From the NCBI RefSeq assembly GCF_020012125.1, contig NZ_JAIFAG010000001.1, forward strand, positions 372,001-436,000: 64,000 nt of DNA, read 5' to 3'. Numbering within the stretch: position 1 is the first letter of the stretch; each line of letters opens with the position of its first letter. Shown here piece by piece: positions 50,226 through 59,123 of this stretch. Made by a program: the position numbers and the translations under genes. The notes beneath the pieces were generated by a model. It saw only the letters and a program-made list of their open reading frames with translations. It did no database searches and was not told where the DNA came from. The DNA comes from Hymenobacter psoromatis (GTDB taxonomy: Bacteria; Bacteroidota; Bacteroidia; Cytophagales; Hymenobacteraceae).

Positions 50226-50834
50226 TTAGTTGGCGGTAGCGAAACGCTTGTTTACTTCATCCCAATTGATGAGGTTGAAAAAGGCAGCCACGTAGTCGGG
50301 GCGTTTATTCTGGTACTTGAGGTAGTAGGCGTGCTCCCACACGTCGAGGCCCAGAATGGGCATGCCCTTGCAGCCGGCATCGGGCATGAGTGGGTTGTCC
50401 TGGTTGGGCGTCGAGCAGATTTGGAGCGCGCCGTCGGGCTGCTTGCACAGCCACGCCCAGCCCGAGCCGAAGCGCGTCGTCGCGGCCTTGCTAAACTCAG
50501 TCTTGAAGTTGTCGTAGCTGCCAAATGCCTTGGTAATAGCGTCGGCCACCGCGCCAGTGGGCTGCCCGCCGCCATTGGGCGAGAGGATGGTCCACCACAG
50601 CGAGTGGTTCCAGTGGCCGCCGCCGTTGTTGCGCACAGCCGGGGTAGCCTTGGCAATATTGTGCATGATTTCTTCCAGGCTCTGGTTTTCCATCTCGGTG
50701 CCAGCCACGGCGGCATTGAGGTTGGTTACGTAGGCCTGGTGGTGCTTGGTATAGTGTATTTCCATCGTCTGCGCGTCGAACGTTGGTTCGAGGGCATCGT
50801 AGGAATACGGGAGCTTGGGCAGTTCAAAAGCCAT
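50226..50834 (-). CDS. sodA: Superoxide dismutase, Fe/Mn type
   Basis: 202 residues, cytoplasmic. Metal ligands are visible: the first His in [12 protein letters not shown], the second in [10 protein letters not shown], and Asp and His in [18 protein letters not shown]. It converts superoxide to oxygen and hydrogen peroxide. ATG at 50834 ([17 protein letters not shown]) matches the family start; the open frame upstream is not coding. Fe versus Mn preference is not decided by sequence alone, though the [10 protein letters not shown] and DVWEHAYY context fits the usual Mn/Fe group of Bacteroidota. Confidence 0.96.
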   Translation of the reverse strand: MAFELPKLPYSYDALEPTFDAQTMEIHYTKHHQAYVTNLNAAVAGTEMENQSLEEIMHNIAKATPAVRNNGGGHWNHSLWWTILSPNGGGQPTGAVADAITKAFGSYDNFKTEFSKAATTRFGSGWAWLCKQPDGALQICSTPNQDNPLMPDAGCKGMPILGLDVWEHAYYLKYQNKRPDYVAAFFNLINWDEVNKRFATAN

Positions 50835-50926
50835 GATGCAGGGTGTTTTAAAGTGAAAAGATGGGCAGGTCCATGTATAACCCCGAACCAGCCGCCGGGG
50901 TTGTGCAGGGCACGCGGAAGCTACCC

Positions 50927-51367
50927 CTACCCCGGCCGCTTGCCCCGAAAAAACGCCTGCATCAATGCCGCGCATTCCTCGGCGCATACGCTCGCCCGCA
51001 CCTGGGTGCGCGGGTGCAGCAGGCCGGGCGTGTGCCGCCGGTAGCCGGTGCGGGGCTCAGCCGCGCCAAACACTACCCCCCCCAGCTGCGCCCAGGCGCT
51101 GGCCCCAGCGCACATTACGCAGGGCTCCACCGTTACGTACAAGATACAGTGGGTCAAGTATTTATTGCCCAAAAAATTGGCGGCGGCCGTTAGGGCCAGC
51201 ATCTCGGCGTGGGCCGTCACGTCGCGCAGCTGCTCGGTCTGGTTGTATCCCCGTCCGATTATTTCCCTCTCCAGCACCACGACCGCACCAATCGGGATTT
51301 CGCCCGCCGCTAGTGCCCGCCGCGCCTCGGCCAATGCTTGTTGCATAAAGAAGTCGTCGGTGAGCAT
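50927..51367 (-). CDS. tadA: tRNA-specific adenosine deaminase
   Basis: 146 residues. The catalytic zinc site is HAE in [10 protein letters not shown] and PCVMC in [11 protein letters not shown], with the family start [20 protein letters not shown] and [10 protein letters not shown]. TadA deaminates A34 to inosine in tRNA-Arg(ACG), an essential step of decoding. The stop lies 93 bp upstream of the sodA start on the same strand, so the two may form a short operon. Confidence 0.95.
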   Translation of the reverse strand: MLTDDFFMQQALAEARRALAAGEIPIGAVVVLEREIIGRGYNQTEQLRDVTAHAEMLALTAAANFLGNKYLTHCILYVTVEPCVMCAGASAWAQLGGVVFGAAEPRTGYRRHTPGLLHPRTQVRASVCAEECAALMQAFFRGKRPG

Positions 51368-51387
51368 GGGCGATTATTTGTAGAAGC

Positions 51388-51419
51388 CTGTCATTGCGAG
51401 CAAAGCAAAGCAATGACAG
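51388..51419. repeat. 10-bp hairpin, dispersed palindrome TGTCATTGC type
   Basis: CTGTCATTGC (51388-51397) and GCAATGACAG (51410-51419) with a loop that itself has repeated AAAGC. It sits between the secreted-protein gene at 51428 and tadA. Similar ends (GTCATGCTGA) appear at 52038 and 63865. Confidence 0.6.
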
Positions 51420-51427
51420 ATTATTCT

Positions 51428-51976
51428 CTACTTCAAGCTGATATCACTGAGCGCGGCCTGGGCCACGGGGCGCCACTGTGCCTGCTCATCGGCCGGGGCC
51501 GAAAATGAGAAAATATACAGCTGCTCGCCCTGCACCGCATATTCGATGTACTCGTATTTGCGGATGGCGGCCAGCGTGATGGCCGAGCGGCGGCTATCGG
51601 TGAGCGTGGAGACAAACTCCAGCGCCACGAAATCGCGGCCGTTCACCTTGCGCACTTCCTGCGTCAGAAATTCCACCTTCGTATAGAGCCGCTGCACGCT
51701 GGCTTTATAAAAGGGCAGCAAGATGTTATAGTCGGGACCAAACGTGGTGGGCCGCACCGAAATGCTGTAATCCACGCGCCCGCTGGGATTGCTGAACACG
51801 GCCAGCGGCTTGCGCGGCGACGGAAACTTGACCGCGATGCCTTCATCGGGCAGCGGCGTGAAGCCCTGCGGCACCGCCACCGACAAGCCGGGCGCGAGCT
51901 TCACGGTCATCAGCTTAGGCTTGGGGCCAAAGCTGGTGAGGGCGAGCAAAGCAAGGAGCAGGGGTAGGGTTTTCAT
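51428..51976 (-). CDS. Exported protein of unknown function, DcrB/PsbP-like
   Basis: 182 residues with a signal peptide (MKTLPLLLALLALTSFG). The mature part shows a pattern like small PsbP/DcrB folds: LAPGLSVAVPQGFTPLPDEG, then VKFPSPRKPLAVFSNPSGR and a C-terminal YAVQGEQLYIFSFSAPADEQ that resembles the lipid- or stress-related proteins of the DcrB family. The assignment is by pattern only. ATG at 51976 begins a normal signal peptide; the upstream frame covers the terminator at 52024-52078. Confidence 0.6.
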   Translation of the reverse strand: MKTLPLLLALLALTSFGPKPKLMTVKLAPGLSVAVPQGFTPLPDEGIAVKFPSPRKPLAVFSNPSGRVDYSISVRPTTFGPDYNILLPFYKASVQRLYTKVEFLTQEVRKVNGRDFVALEFVSTLTDSRRSAITLAAIRKYEYIEYAVQGEQLYIFSFSAPADEQAQWRPVAQAALSDISLK

Positions 51977-52023
51977 AAGCACAGGCAAAAGTAGGGGGTA
52001 GGAGACGGGTAGCAGAAACGAAC

Positions 52024-52078
52024 AAAAACACCAGAACGTCATGCTGAACTTGTCAAAACATGACGTTCTGGTGTTTTT
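52024..52078. terminator. Bidirectional hairpin terminator
   Basis: Perfect 20-bp arms, AAAAACACCAGAACGTCATG at 52024-52043 and its reverse complement at 52059-52078, with A/T-runs at both outer ends and a 15-nt loop. It ends the minus-strand gene at 52099-52539. The inner part contains GTCATGCTGAACTTGTC, part of a dispersed palindrome seen again near 63865. Confidence 0.8.
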
Positions 52079-52098
52079 GCTTACTAATTGCGCCGTTG

Positions 52099-52539
52099 CT
52101 AGCGGCGCGCCACCGTTGGGTACTTAATACGGACCTTTTTCCAGTACACGTAGTTGCCCGTTTTGGCTTCTACCAGATACGTGCCGGCCTGGATGTGGCC
52201 TAGGTCCACGGGCTCGCCGGTGTTGGCCTGCGGGTCCAGCGCCTGCTGGTACACCACTTTGTTGAGGTAGTTGGTCATTACCAGCGTGCCGGGCTTGGTA
52301 AACTGCTGCGTAAAGCTGAGCAATACGCTGTTGGAGTTGGGCTTAGGAAAAATATCAATGCCCGAGAGCGTTTCCACGCGCCGGATGGGGCCGTCGAGCG
52401 TCACGGCCGGTACTTCACCCTTCGTTTTGATTATAACATCGTCATCGTACTTGCTCTTAGTTTTGACTTTGGTTTGGGCCTGGGCCGAGCCGGCCGCGAG
52501 CAAAGCGGCCGCCAGGGCCAGCGCAGGAAAAGATTTCAT
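52099..52539 (-). CDS. Small exported protein with a T9SS-sorting-like C-terminal fold
   Basis: 146 residues with signal peptide (MKSFPALALAAALLAAGSAQA). After a short charged linker (TKVKTKSKYDDDVIIKTKGE) the last 90 residues read GIDIFPKPNSNSVLLSFTQQ, GTLVMTNYLNKVVYQQ and LGHIQAGTYLVEAKTGNYV, the strand order of the beta-sandwich C-terminal domains of Bacteroidota exported proteins (Por secretion tail family). It is a stand-alone domain and may be periplasmic or surface-linked. ATG at 52539 is chosen over the long upstream extension. Confidence 0.68.
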   Translation of the reverse strand: MKSFPALALAAALLAAGSAQAQTKVKTKSKYDDDVIIKTKGEVPAVTLDGPIRRVETLSGIDIFPKPNSNSVLLSFTQQFTKPGTLVMTNYLNKVVYQQALDPQANTGEPVDLGHIQAGTYLVEAKTGNYVYWKKVRIKYPTVARR

Positions 52540-52785
52540 GGTTGAAAAGGAAGAAAAAACCAGACAAAAGAATGTCGTCCCTACCCCCTCTTGCATACTC
52601 CGTACCAAACCAGCAATTTTATCCCCGCGCCCCCGCCAGTACCTTCGCACCCAGCAATAATTTCCTGCCCCCCGCCCGCGCGCCCAGCCGCACTGCGGCG
52701 CACCCCCAAAATCCATCAATCGCGCTACCAGCCGCGTCAGCGGCGTATCCGCGAAATCCGTTAAATCAGTTTGAATCTGCGGTTT

Positions 52786-54549
52786 ATGTTAAGAACGCAC
52801 ACCAATGGCGAACTCCGCCTCGAACACGCCGGCCAAACCGTCACCCTCGTGGGCTGGGTGCAGCGCACCCGCGACAAAGGCGGCATCCTCTGGATTGACC
52901 TGCGCGACCGCTACGGCCTCACCCAACTAGCGCTCGAAGAGGGGGTAGAGCGCGACGAAGTGCGCGAGCAGGCCCGCCATCTCGGCCGCGAATTTGTCAT
53001 CTCCGTCACCGGTAAAGTAGCCGAGCGCTACTCCAAAAACGCGCATATCCCGACCGGCGACATCGAAATCCGCGTGGCGAAAATAGACGTGTTGAACCCC
53101 GCCAAGCTGCCGCCCTTTCTCATTGAGGATGAGACCGATGGCGGCGACGAGTTGCGCATGAAGTACCGCTACCTGGACTTGCGCCGCACGCCCGTGCGCA
53201 ACAACCTGATGCTGCGCCACCGCATGGCTCAGGCCGTGCGCCGCTACCTCGACGGCCAGGATTTTATCGAAGTCGAAACTCCCGTGCTCATCAAAAGCAC
53301 GCCCGAAGGCGCGCGCGACTTTGTGGTGCCCTCGCGCATGAACCCCGGCGAGTTCTACGCCCTGCCGCAGTCGCCGCAGACGTTCAAGCAGCTGCTCATG
53401 GTGTCGGGTTTCGACCGCTATTTCCAGATTGTCAAGTGCTTCCGCGACGAAGACCTGCGCGCCGACCGCCAGCCCGAGTTCACGCAGATTGACTGCGAAA
53501 TGGCCTTCGTAACCCAGGAAGACATTCTCAACACCTTCGAGGGCTTGGTGCGATACCTGTTCAAGGAAATCAAAAATCTCGATTTCCCCACCGTGCCCCG
53601 CATGGAATACGCCGACGCCATGCGCCGCTTCGGCAACGACAAGCCCGACGTGCGCTTCGCAATGGAGTTCGTGGAATTGGATGGGGTAGTAAAAGGCCAC
53701 GGCTTCCCGGTCTTCGACCAGGCCGAGCTGGTGGTGGGCATCAACGCCGCCACCTGCGCCGCCTACACCCGCAAGCAGCTCGACGAGCTCACCGCCTTCG
53801 TGAAGCGCCCGCAGCTCGGGGCCACCGGCCTCGTGTACGCCCGCGTCGAAGCTGGGGGGGTAGTAAAATCATCGGTCGATAAGTTCTACCCGCAGGAAGA
53901 ATTGCAGAAGTGGGCCGCCGCGTTCCACGCCAACGAGGGCGATTTGCTGCTCCTGCTGGCCGGCCCGGCCGATAAAACCCGCAAGGCCCTCAGCGAGCTG
54001 CGCCTGGAAATGGGCCAGCGCCTCGGCCTGCGAGACAAGGACACGTTTGCCCCGCTGTGGGTCGTCAACTTCCCGTTGCTCGAATATATTGAAGAGGAGG
54101 GCCGCTACTTCGCCATGCACCACCCCTTCACCTCGCCCAAGCCCGAAGACATGCACCTGCTCGACAACCCCACCACCATCGGCCAGGCCCGCGCCAATGC
54201 CTACGACCTGGTAATTAACGGGGTAGAGGTCGGCGGCGGCTCCATCCGCATCCACGACCGCGCCGTGCAGGCCCGCATGTTCTCGCTGCTCGGCTTCACC
54301 CCCGAGGAGGCCCAGGCCCAGTTCGGCTTCCTGCTCGATGCCTTCGAGTACGGCGCGCCGCCCCACGGCGGCATCGCCTTCGGCTTCGACCGCCTCTGCT
54401 CGCTCTTCGGCGGGGCCGATTCCATCCGGGATTTCATCGCCTTCCCTAAGAATAACTCGGGTAGGGACGTGATGATTGACTCGCCTTCACCGATTGCGGA
54501 TGCGCAGTTAAAGGAGTTGAGTATTAAGACGGAGGTGGTGAGGAAATAA
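52786..54549 (+). CDS. aspS: Aspartyl-tRNA synthetase
   Basis: 587 residues, bacterial-type class II synthetase. N-terminal OB-fold anticodon domain ([20 protein letters not shown]), catalytic core with [20 protein letters not shown] (motif 2 region follows with [18 protein letters not shown]), the GAD insertion domain, and motif 3 GIAFGFDRL near the end. ATG at 52786 gives [10 protein letters not shown], the usual start. Several GGGGTAG strings occur within the reading frame (52937, 53683, 53865, 54221), using GGG and GTA codons that are rare otherwise. A possible TACCTTCG promoter lies at 52638. Confidence 0.97.
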   Translation: MLRTHTNGELRLEHAGQTVTLVGWVQRTRDKGGILWIDLRDRYGLTQLALEEGVERDEVREQARHLGREFVISVTGKVAERYSKNAHIPTGDIEIRVAKIDVLNPAKLPPFLIEDETDGGDELRMKYRYLDLRRTPVRNNLMLRHRMAQAVRRYLDGQDFIEVETPVLIKSTPEGARDFVVPSRMNPGEFYALPQSPQTFKQLLMVSGFDRYFQIVKCFRDEDLRADRQPEFTQIDCEMAFVTQEDILNTFEGLVRYLFKEIKNLDFPTVPRMEYADAMRRFGNDKPDVRFAMEFVELDGVVKGHGFPVFDQAELVVGINAATCAAYTRKQLDELTAFVKRPQLGATGLVYARVEAGGVVKSSVDKFYPQEELQKWAAAFHANEGDLLLLLAGPADKTRKALSELRLEMGQRLGLRDKDTFAPLWVVNFPLLEYIEEEGRYFAMHHPFTSPKPEDMHLLDNPTTIGQARANAYDLVINGVEVGGGSIRIHDRAVQARMFSLLGFTPEEAQAQFGFLLDAFEYGAPPHGGIAFGFDRLCSLFGGADSIRDFIAFPKNNSGRDVMIDSPSPIADAQLKELSIKTEVVRK

Positions 54550-54573
54550 GAATCGTCTTTACTGGAAAGTAGA

Positions 54574-55077
54574 ATGAAAGATTATCTTTTTGCTCTTATG
54601 CTATGCTTGGGAACCATGCACGTAGCAGATGCCCAGCAGGTATCACTCAGTGAACTTATTTCTATAAGGAGCGGGGACTTAGATAAGGCAAATCAGATTC
54701 TACTGCCGCGAGGTTGGGTATTCAAAGGACGGCAACCTCATGTTGTCCCAGCAACGGAAGAGAATTGTTTGTATGATGTGTTAACTTGGGATAACCAATC
54801 AATATTATCGTCGTCTTATATTACCGTTAAGATTGGTAAAAATTGTGGTAACTATGTTAGCTTGCAAACCATTGAGGTGCAAACTTTCTACGCAATAAGA
54901 GCGGAAATAGAAAAGTATTCTATGAAGCTGCTTAATACGGAAGTCACGGAAGATAAAGATGGCTCTACTTGGACAATAAGTGTCTTTACGGGAGCTAAAT
55001 ATGAAGTTGATATGGCGATTTGGACAAGTCCTAATAAAGCAAGTAATCAGTACAATGTCAACTTGTATTTGAAATAA
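54574..55077 (+). CDS. Low-GC exported protein of unknown function
   Basis: 167 residues with a signal peptide (MKDYLFALMLCLGTMHVADAQ). The mature part is soluble with several strands, an ENCLYDV cysteine and a KNCGNY cysteine that could form a disulphide, and a helical stretch (IRAEIEKYSMKLLN). No family is recognised. The DNA is clearly more AT-rich than all neighbours and contains none of the GGGGTAG strings, which suggests recent transfer. It lies 24 bp after aspS on the same strand. Confidence 0.68.
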   Translation: MKDYLFALMLCLGTMHVADAQQVSLSELISIRSGDLDKANQILLPRGWVFKGRQPHVVPATEENCLYDVLTWDNQSILSSSYITVKIGKNCGNYVSLQTIEVQTFYAIRAEIEKYSMKLLNTEVTEDKDGSTWTISVFTGAKYEVDMAIWTSPNKASNQYNVNLYLK

Positions 55078-55087
55078 AATACCTGCT

Positions 55088-55288
55088 ATGCCCTTCCGCC
55101 TCGACCGCACTGCCCACCACGCCGGCACCCACGCGGAAAACGCCCGCTACCACGCCACGCACCAGCCCCCTACCCCCGCCGAGCGCCTGTGGGCCGCCGC
55201 TTACCTCAACAGCGTGGCCTATGGCTACGACCTGGACGACCCGCCAAAGTTAGACCGGACCGCGTTTTCGACGCGCCAACACCTGTAG
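55088..55288 (+). CDS. Small conserved Bacteroidota protein
   Basis: 66 residues. It has the N-terminal block FRLDRTAHHAGTHAENARYH, a middle PAERLWAAAYLNSVAYGY and an end KLDRTAFSTRQHL. I recognise this LDRTAFS/PAERL pattern from small Bacteroidota proteins often found next to nucleotidyltransferase-like or toxin-antitoxin genes, but no partner is present here. The start is 10 bp after the stop of the preceding gene, so it is probably co-transcribed with it. Function unknown. Confidence 0.55.
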   Translation: MPFRLDRTAHHAGTHAENARYHATHQPPTPAERLWAAAYLNSVAYGYDLDDPPKLDRTAFSTRQHL

Positions 55289-55401
55289 CTGCCGTTCGCG
55301 CTCCGAAGAAAATAATGGTCTGATAAGCAGCTGCGAGCTACCCGGTCAATGTTTCCGAGGCGGCCGCTATTTTTGGTGGCTTACCCGCACTTGCTACCCC
55401 C

Positions 55402-56580
55402 ATGTTCACTATCCACGACCTGGCCGACCTCGTGCCCCGTAAGATATTTGACCGGGGCGAAGTCTATTACACGGAATATGATGCGGTAGGCCGAATTAAG
55501 CAAAAAGGCAATACCTACAAAGCCAAAGTACGCGGCACCGAAACCTACCACGTCGAGTTGACGGTGCTGCCCAGCGGCCCGCCCGACATCGGGTGCGACT
55601 GCCCTTACAACTACGGGCCGGTGTGCAAGCACGGCATCGCCCTTGGCTTGGCCGTGCTCGACCTGCTTGGGGAGAGTGAGCCGGCCCCGCCGCCGCCACC
55701 TCCCGCGCCTAGTGCGGCCCGCGCCGTGCCGCCTACCCCCCAGCAGCTGCGCCAAGCTTTGAAAGAGGCGTTTGCCCGCACCAGCGACAAGGAAAAGCTC
55801 GCTTACCTCGGCCAACTGCTGCACCAGCAGCCCGACCTGATTCCGGGTTTTCCCGCTACGTTTGAATTCAGCCTACCTCTGTTGCTGGCTCCTGCGCCGG
55901 TGGTTAAGCCTAAACTGCGCCCGGCCGCCCGGCGCACGTTCGTGCAAGAGGGGCAGGATATGCTGCGCACCGGCTACCCGCCCGATTTGCTACCCCACTT
56001 GCTGCGCCACGACTGGCGGACCGTGACGGAAGCCGATGCCCCCAAGCTGGCCGTGCTACTTATGGAAGCCGCCCGCCAGCAACCCGAGCCCACGCTTGAT
56101 GCCGTGATGGAGCGCATCGAAAGCTACCTCGCTGCCGCGCAGCGCGGCCCTGGTTTCTACGCCCACTTAGTCGTTTGGCTCTTTGTGCTGAGCACCGTGC
56201 CCATCATTGCTGCGCAAGTGCGTCTGTTTGCCTCGGAGCTTTGGAAGCAGCACGGCCGCCGCGCCGAGCTGCGCGCCGCGCTCACAGAAGCCGGCTTCGC
56301 GCCCTTGCCCACCGACGAGCAGGAAGCCGCGCTGCAAAAGAAAACGGCCGCCGCGAAGGTTAAAACCGACCCCGCCGCTACCCCGCCCAAACGGCCCGGC
56401 CGCCCTACCCTCAAACGCAGCAGCGGCCCCGAACTGGTCAGGAGCCGCTGCCAAAACCCAGGAAAAAGTCCGGTTAAAAATTGCGCTCGCCCGTTTCGCG
56501 CCTACCCAGCATCACGGAGCCGACCATTGCGGCCAGCAGTAGAATGGAGGCTAACTCGAAGGGTAGGGAGTACTGCTTAA
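55402..56580 (+). CDS. SWIM zinc-finger domain protein
   Basis: 392 residues. The N-terminus holds a SWIM finger, IGCDCPYNYGPVCKHGIAL (C-x-C-xn-C-x-H) at about residues 63-80, a zinc-binding module for DNA or protein contact. A Pro-rich linker (95-115) and helical repeats follow, including one hydrophobic stretch (AHLVVWLFVLSTVPIIA). The C-terminus from about residue 345 is a Lys/Pro/Arg-rich tail; the last 36 codons are antisense to the end of nuoJ (107-bp overlap) and do not look like conserved protein. The stop may have been displaced by a frameshift or loss of an earlier stop. In other bacteria SWIM proteins are often linked to DNA helicases; no such gene is near. Confidence 0.7.
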   Translation: MFTIHDLADLVPRKIFDRGEVYYTEYDAVGRIKQKGNTYKAKVRGTETYHVELTVLPSGPPDIGCDCPYNYGPVCKHGIALGLAVLDLLGESEPAPPPPPPAPSAARAVPPTPQQLRQALKEAFARTSDKEKLAYLGQLLHQQPDLIPGFPATFEFSLPLLLAPAPVVKPKLRPAARRTFVQEGQDMLRTGYPPDLLPHLLRHDWRTVTEADAPKLAVLLMEAARQQPEPTLDAVMERIESYLAAAQRGPGFYAHLVVWLFVLSTVPIIAAQVRLFASELWKQHGRRAELRAALTEAGFAPLPTDEQEAALQKKTAAAKVKTDPAATPPKRPGRPTLKRSSGPELVRSRCQNPGKSPVKNCARPFRAYPASRSRPLRPAVEWRLTRRVGSTA

Positions 56581-56980
56581 ACAGTACCAGGCCCAGGCGG
56601 TCCACCATGCCCACCTGCGAATCGAAGGTGGCCGCGTCGTAGCCTACAGGCTGCACGTTGTGCAACGCCGCTACCATAATGAGCAGCAGCGAGCCGCCCG
56701 CGATGGCGGCGGCAATTTTGGCCAGGGCAGGCTTGTGCGGCTCCGTTTCCTTGTTGAGGTTCAGGAACATAATCACGAACAGGAACAGCACCATAATGGC
56801 CCCGGCATACACGATGATGTTCACGGCCGCCAGAAACTGCGCGTTCAGCAGTAAGTAATGAGCCGATAGCGTGAAGAACGTGAGGATGAGAAATAGTACG
56901 CTGTATACTGGGTTCTTGGTCAGCACCACGCCCAGGGCACTCAACAGGGCTACGAACGACAGGAAGAGAAAAAGGGACAT
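56474..56980 (-). CDS. nuoJ: NADH-quinone oxidoreductase subunit J
   Basis: 168-residue membrane subunit of complex I with five hydrophobic segments. The typical TM3 pi-bulge region is AAVNIIVYAGAIMVLFLFVIM, and the end LASILLLAAMVGSVMLGRRE is characteristic. It contributes to the proton path of the membrane arm. It is the last nuo gene of this run: the sequence downstream is a convergent SWIM gene, so nuoK-N are not next to it. The distance to nuoI is 79 bp, with a GCGGTAAGC inverted repeat (56988-56996 with 57045-57053). Confidence 0.95.
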   Translation of the reverse strand: MSLFLFLSFVALLSALGVVLTKNPVYSVLFLILTFFTLSAHYLLLNAQFLAAVNIIVYAGAIMVLFLFVIMFLNLNKETEPHKPALAKIAAAIAGGSLLLIMVAALHNVQPVGYDAATFDSQVGMVDRLGLVLFKQYSLPFELASILLLAAMVGSVMLGRRETGERNF

Positions 56981-57059
56981 ATCATGCGCGGTAAGCGTGA
57001 GTTTACCGACCGTTAAAATTCTGAATTGAATACGGCAAGCTAAAGCTTACCGCATAGCT

Positions 57060-57638
57060 TTACGCCAACTGCGTCCGCAGCTTCTCCGCTTGCTCGGGCG
57101 TGAGTTGGATACCGCGTGCCGAGCGATTGTCCGGCGACGTGGGCTCTACCAGGCGGTCCTTACCGTAGATAAACTCGTCGCGTTCGTAGCGCGGCGGAGC
57201 CATCTTATCAGCCTGCAAGTAGATGGCCGCCTTCGGGCAAGCCTCTTCGCAGAGGCCGCAGAAGATGCAGCGCAACATATTAATCTCGTAGCTTACGGCA
57301 TACTTCTCCTCGCGGTAGAGGTTTTGCTCGCCTTTCTTGCGCTCGCCTGCCACCATCGTAATGGCTTCGGCGGGGCAGGCCACGGCGCACAAGCCGCAGG
57401 CTGTGCAGCGCTCGCGGCCTTGCTCATCGCGCTTCAGCACGTGCAAGCCCCGGAAAACGGGCGAGAACGGCCGGGTTTCTTCGGGATAGCGAATGGTAAT
57501 TTGCTTCTTGGTGGCAGCCCGAAAAAAGTGCTGCATCGTAATGCTCAAGCCCTGAAAAATGGCCGGTAAATAAGCTCGCTCAGCGAACGTCATCGGCTTC
57601 TTTTCCAGTTTCTTAGCGCGGTTACTTAAGGATTGCAT
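57060..57638 (-). CDS. nuoI: NADH-quinone oxidoreductase subunit I
   Basis: 192 residues. Two 4Fe-4S motifs, CTACGLCAVACP and CIFCGLCEEACP, hold clusters N6a and N6b that pass electrons toward the quinone site. The N-terminus is amphipathic and contains YLPAIFQGLSITMQHFF, the membrane-contact helix. It lies downstream of a decayed coiled-coil frame and nuoH. Confidence 0.96.
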   Translation of the reverse strand: MQSLSNRAKKLEKKPMTFAERAYLPAIFQGLSITMQHFFRAATKKQITIRYPEETRPFSPVFRGLHVLKRDEQGRERCTACGLCAVACPAEAITMVAGERKKGEQNLYREEKYAVSYEINMLRCIFCGLCEEACPKAAIYLQADKMAPPRYERDEFIYGKDRLVEPTSPDNRSARGIQLTPEQAEKLRTQLA

Positions 57639-57728
57639 AAGGGATAGTTTCTAAGCAGCTTACAGTGGCGACTTCGGTAAGACAATGTTATCCAATATCG
57701 GCACACGCTGGCCGAGATAGTAAATTTC

Positions 57729-57920
57729 TTAAATCTTGTCTGTCAGCCGCATCACAGAAACCCGAAGCTCGCTGATAGCCGCGTTATTTTTTGCGGTTTG
57801 AGTTCCCAGGCGGTCCAGACGTTTGTTGGTAGTGTCCAGACGCTCGTTGTTATCAACGCGCATCTAATGCACCTCAGCCAGTAGTTCAGCCATTATCTCA
57901 ATCAAACTGTCGTCAGCCAA
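57729..57920 (-). pseudogene. Decayed small coiled-coil gene between nuoH and nuoI
   Basis: In one minus-strand frame the region reads LADDSLIEIMAELLAEVH, stop TAG at 57866-57864, then MRVDNNERLDTTNKRLDRLG and AISELRVSVMRLTDKI, stop. Only one stop breaks an otherwise coherent heptad pattern. The part around the stop aligns with the sister frame at 61604-61990 (AEILIEMHGMNDRLKRVESR), so both come from the same family of small coiled-coil proteins. The start would be TTG at 57920; ATG at 57893 is internal. It may still yield a 45-residue product from the ATG at 57863. Confidence 0.65.
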
Positions 57921-57934
57921 AGCTCAAAAATACG

Positions 57935-59071
57935 TTAGCGAACGGCGATGGTCAGGTCGGGGATAATGCCCGTTGTAATAAGCACCCCGGTTAGCAGAAT
58001 ATTGAAGATGGCCAGCGGGATAAGAATGGTCCAGCCTAAGCGCATAAGCTGGTCGTAGCGGAAGCGGGGTAGCGTCCAGCGCACCCACATGAAGAAAAAG
58101 ATACCGGTAAATATTTTGGCGAACATAGCCACCACGCCCATCAGCACAAATAAGTTATGGGCCCAGTCAACCGAAAGGCCAGCTTTCGTTTGCAGAAAAT
58201 CGAGAAACTCGTATTGAAACGGGTAGTTGAAGCCTCCAAAATAGAGCACCGACATGATAGCCGTTGCCACGAACACATTCACGTACTCCGAAAACAAATA
58301 CAAGCCCATCTTCATGGAGCTATACTCGGTGTGGTAGCCGCCTACTAGCTCGGTTTCGCATTCGGGTAGGTCGAAAGGCGTGCGGTTGGTTTCAGCAAAC
58401 GCGCAAACGAGAAAGATGATGAAGCCCAGCGGCTGCTTAAATACGTTCCAGGCAAAAATGTCGCCCCAGTGCCAGCCGGTGGCACTGCTCTGCTGCAAGG
58501 TAATGGTACTCAACGATAGTGAGCCCGACATCATGAGCACCGCAATCAGGGCCAGGCCCATTGCTAGCTCGTAGCTAATATTTTGAGAGGCCGCACGAAT
58601 GGCACCTAGCAGCGAAAACTTGTTGTTGGAAGCCCAGCCACCAATCATGATACCGTACACGCCCAGCGACACGATGCCGAACACGTAGAGCATTCCAATG
58701 TTGCTATCGATACCTCGCAAATGCACAACGGTATCGCCAAACTTGAGAGAGTTGCCAAACGGGATAACCGCCGACGACATCAGCGCCGTAACCATGGCTA
58801 GGCAGGGCCCGAAAACGAACAGCGCCTTGTTGGCCCCGGCCGGGAAGAATTCTTCCTTTGTAAACAGCTTCACGGCATCGGCCAGCGGTTGCGCGAGGCC
58901 CCAGGGGCCGGCACGGTCCGGTCCCACGCGGTCTTGTAGGAAGGCCGCAATCACGCGCTCGGCGTAGGTACAGTAAGTGGCAATCAGCAGCGAAACGCCG
59001 AATATTACCAGCACCACGATGCCTTGCCACCCCAGAGAAAAATTCGGCCAGCCAATAGATTCCAGAGACAT
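57935..59071 (-). CDS. nuoH: NADH-quinone oxidoreductase subunit H
   Basis: 378 residues, eight to nine membrane helices, the subunit that forms the quinone chamber. Diagnostic parts are TYAERVIAAFLQDRVGPDRAGPWG near residues 35-58 in shorter form (ERVIAAFLQDRVGP), AETNRTPFDLPECETELVGG and the C-terminal FFMWVRWTLPRFRYDQLMRL. All expected loops are intact. It lies between nuoG and the decayed frame preceding nuoI. Confidence 0.97.
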   Translation of the reverse strand: MSLESIGWPNFSLGWQGIVVLVIFGVSLLIATYCTYAERVIAAFLQDRVGPDRAGPWGLAQPLADAVKLFTKEEFFPAGANKALFVFGPCLAMVTALMSSAVIPFGNSLKFGDTVVHLRGIDSNIGMLYVFGIVSLGVYGIMIGGWASNNKFSLLGAIRAASQNISYELAMGLALIAVLMMSGSLSLSTITLQQSSATGWHWGDIFAWNVFKQPLGFIIFLVCAFAETNRTPFDLPECETELVGGYHTEYSSMKMGLYLFSEYVNVFVATAIMSVLYFGGFNYPFQYEFLDFLQTKAGLSVDWAHNLFVLMGVVAMFAKIFTGIFFFMWVRWTLPRFRYDQLMRLGWTILIPLAIFNILLTGVLITTGIIPDLTIAVR

Positions 59072-59123
59072 TTTAGTTAGCTACTAGCTTTTAAAAAATT
59101 AAACGATAACGAAAAGCCAACAG

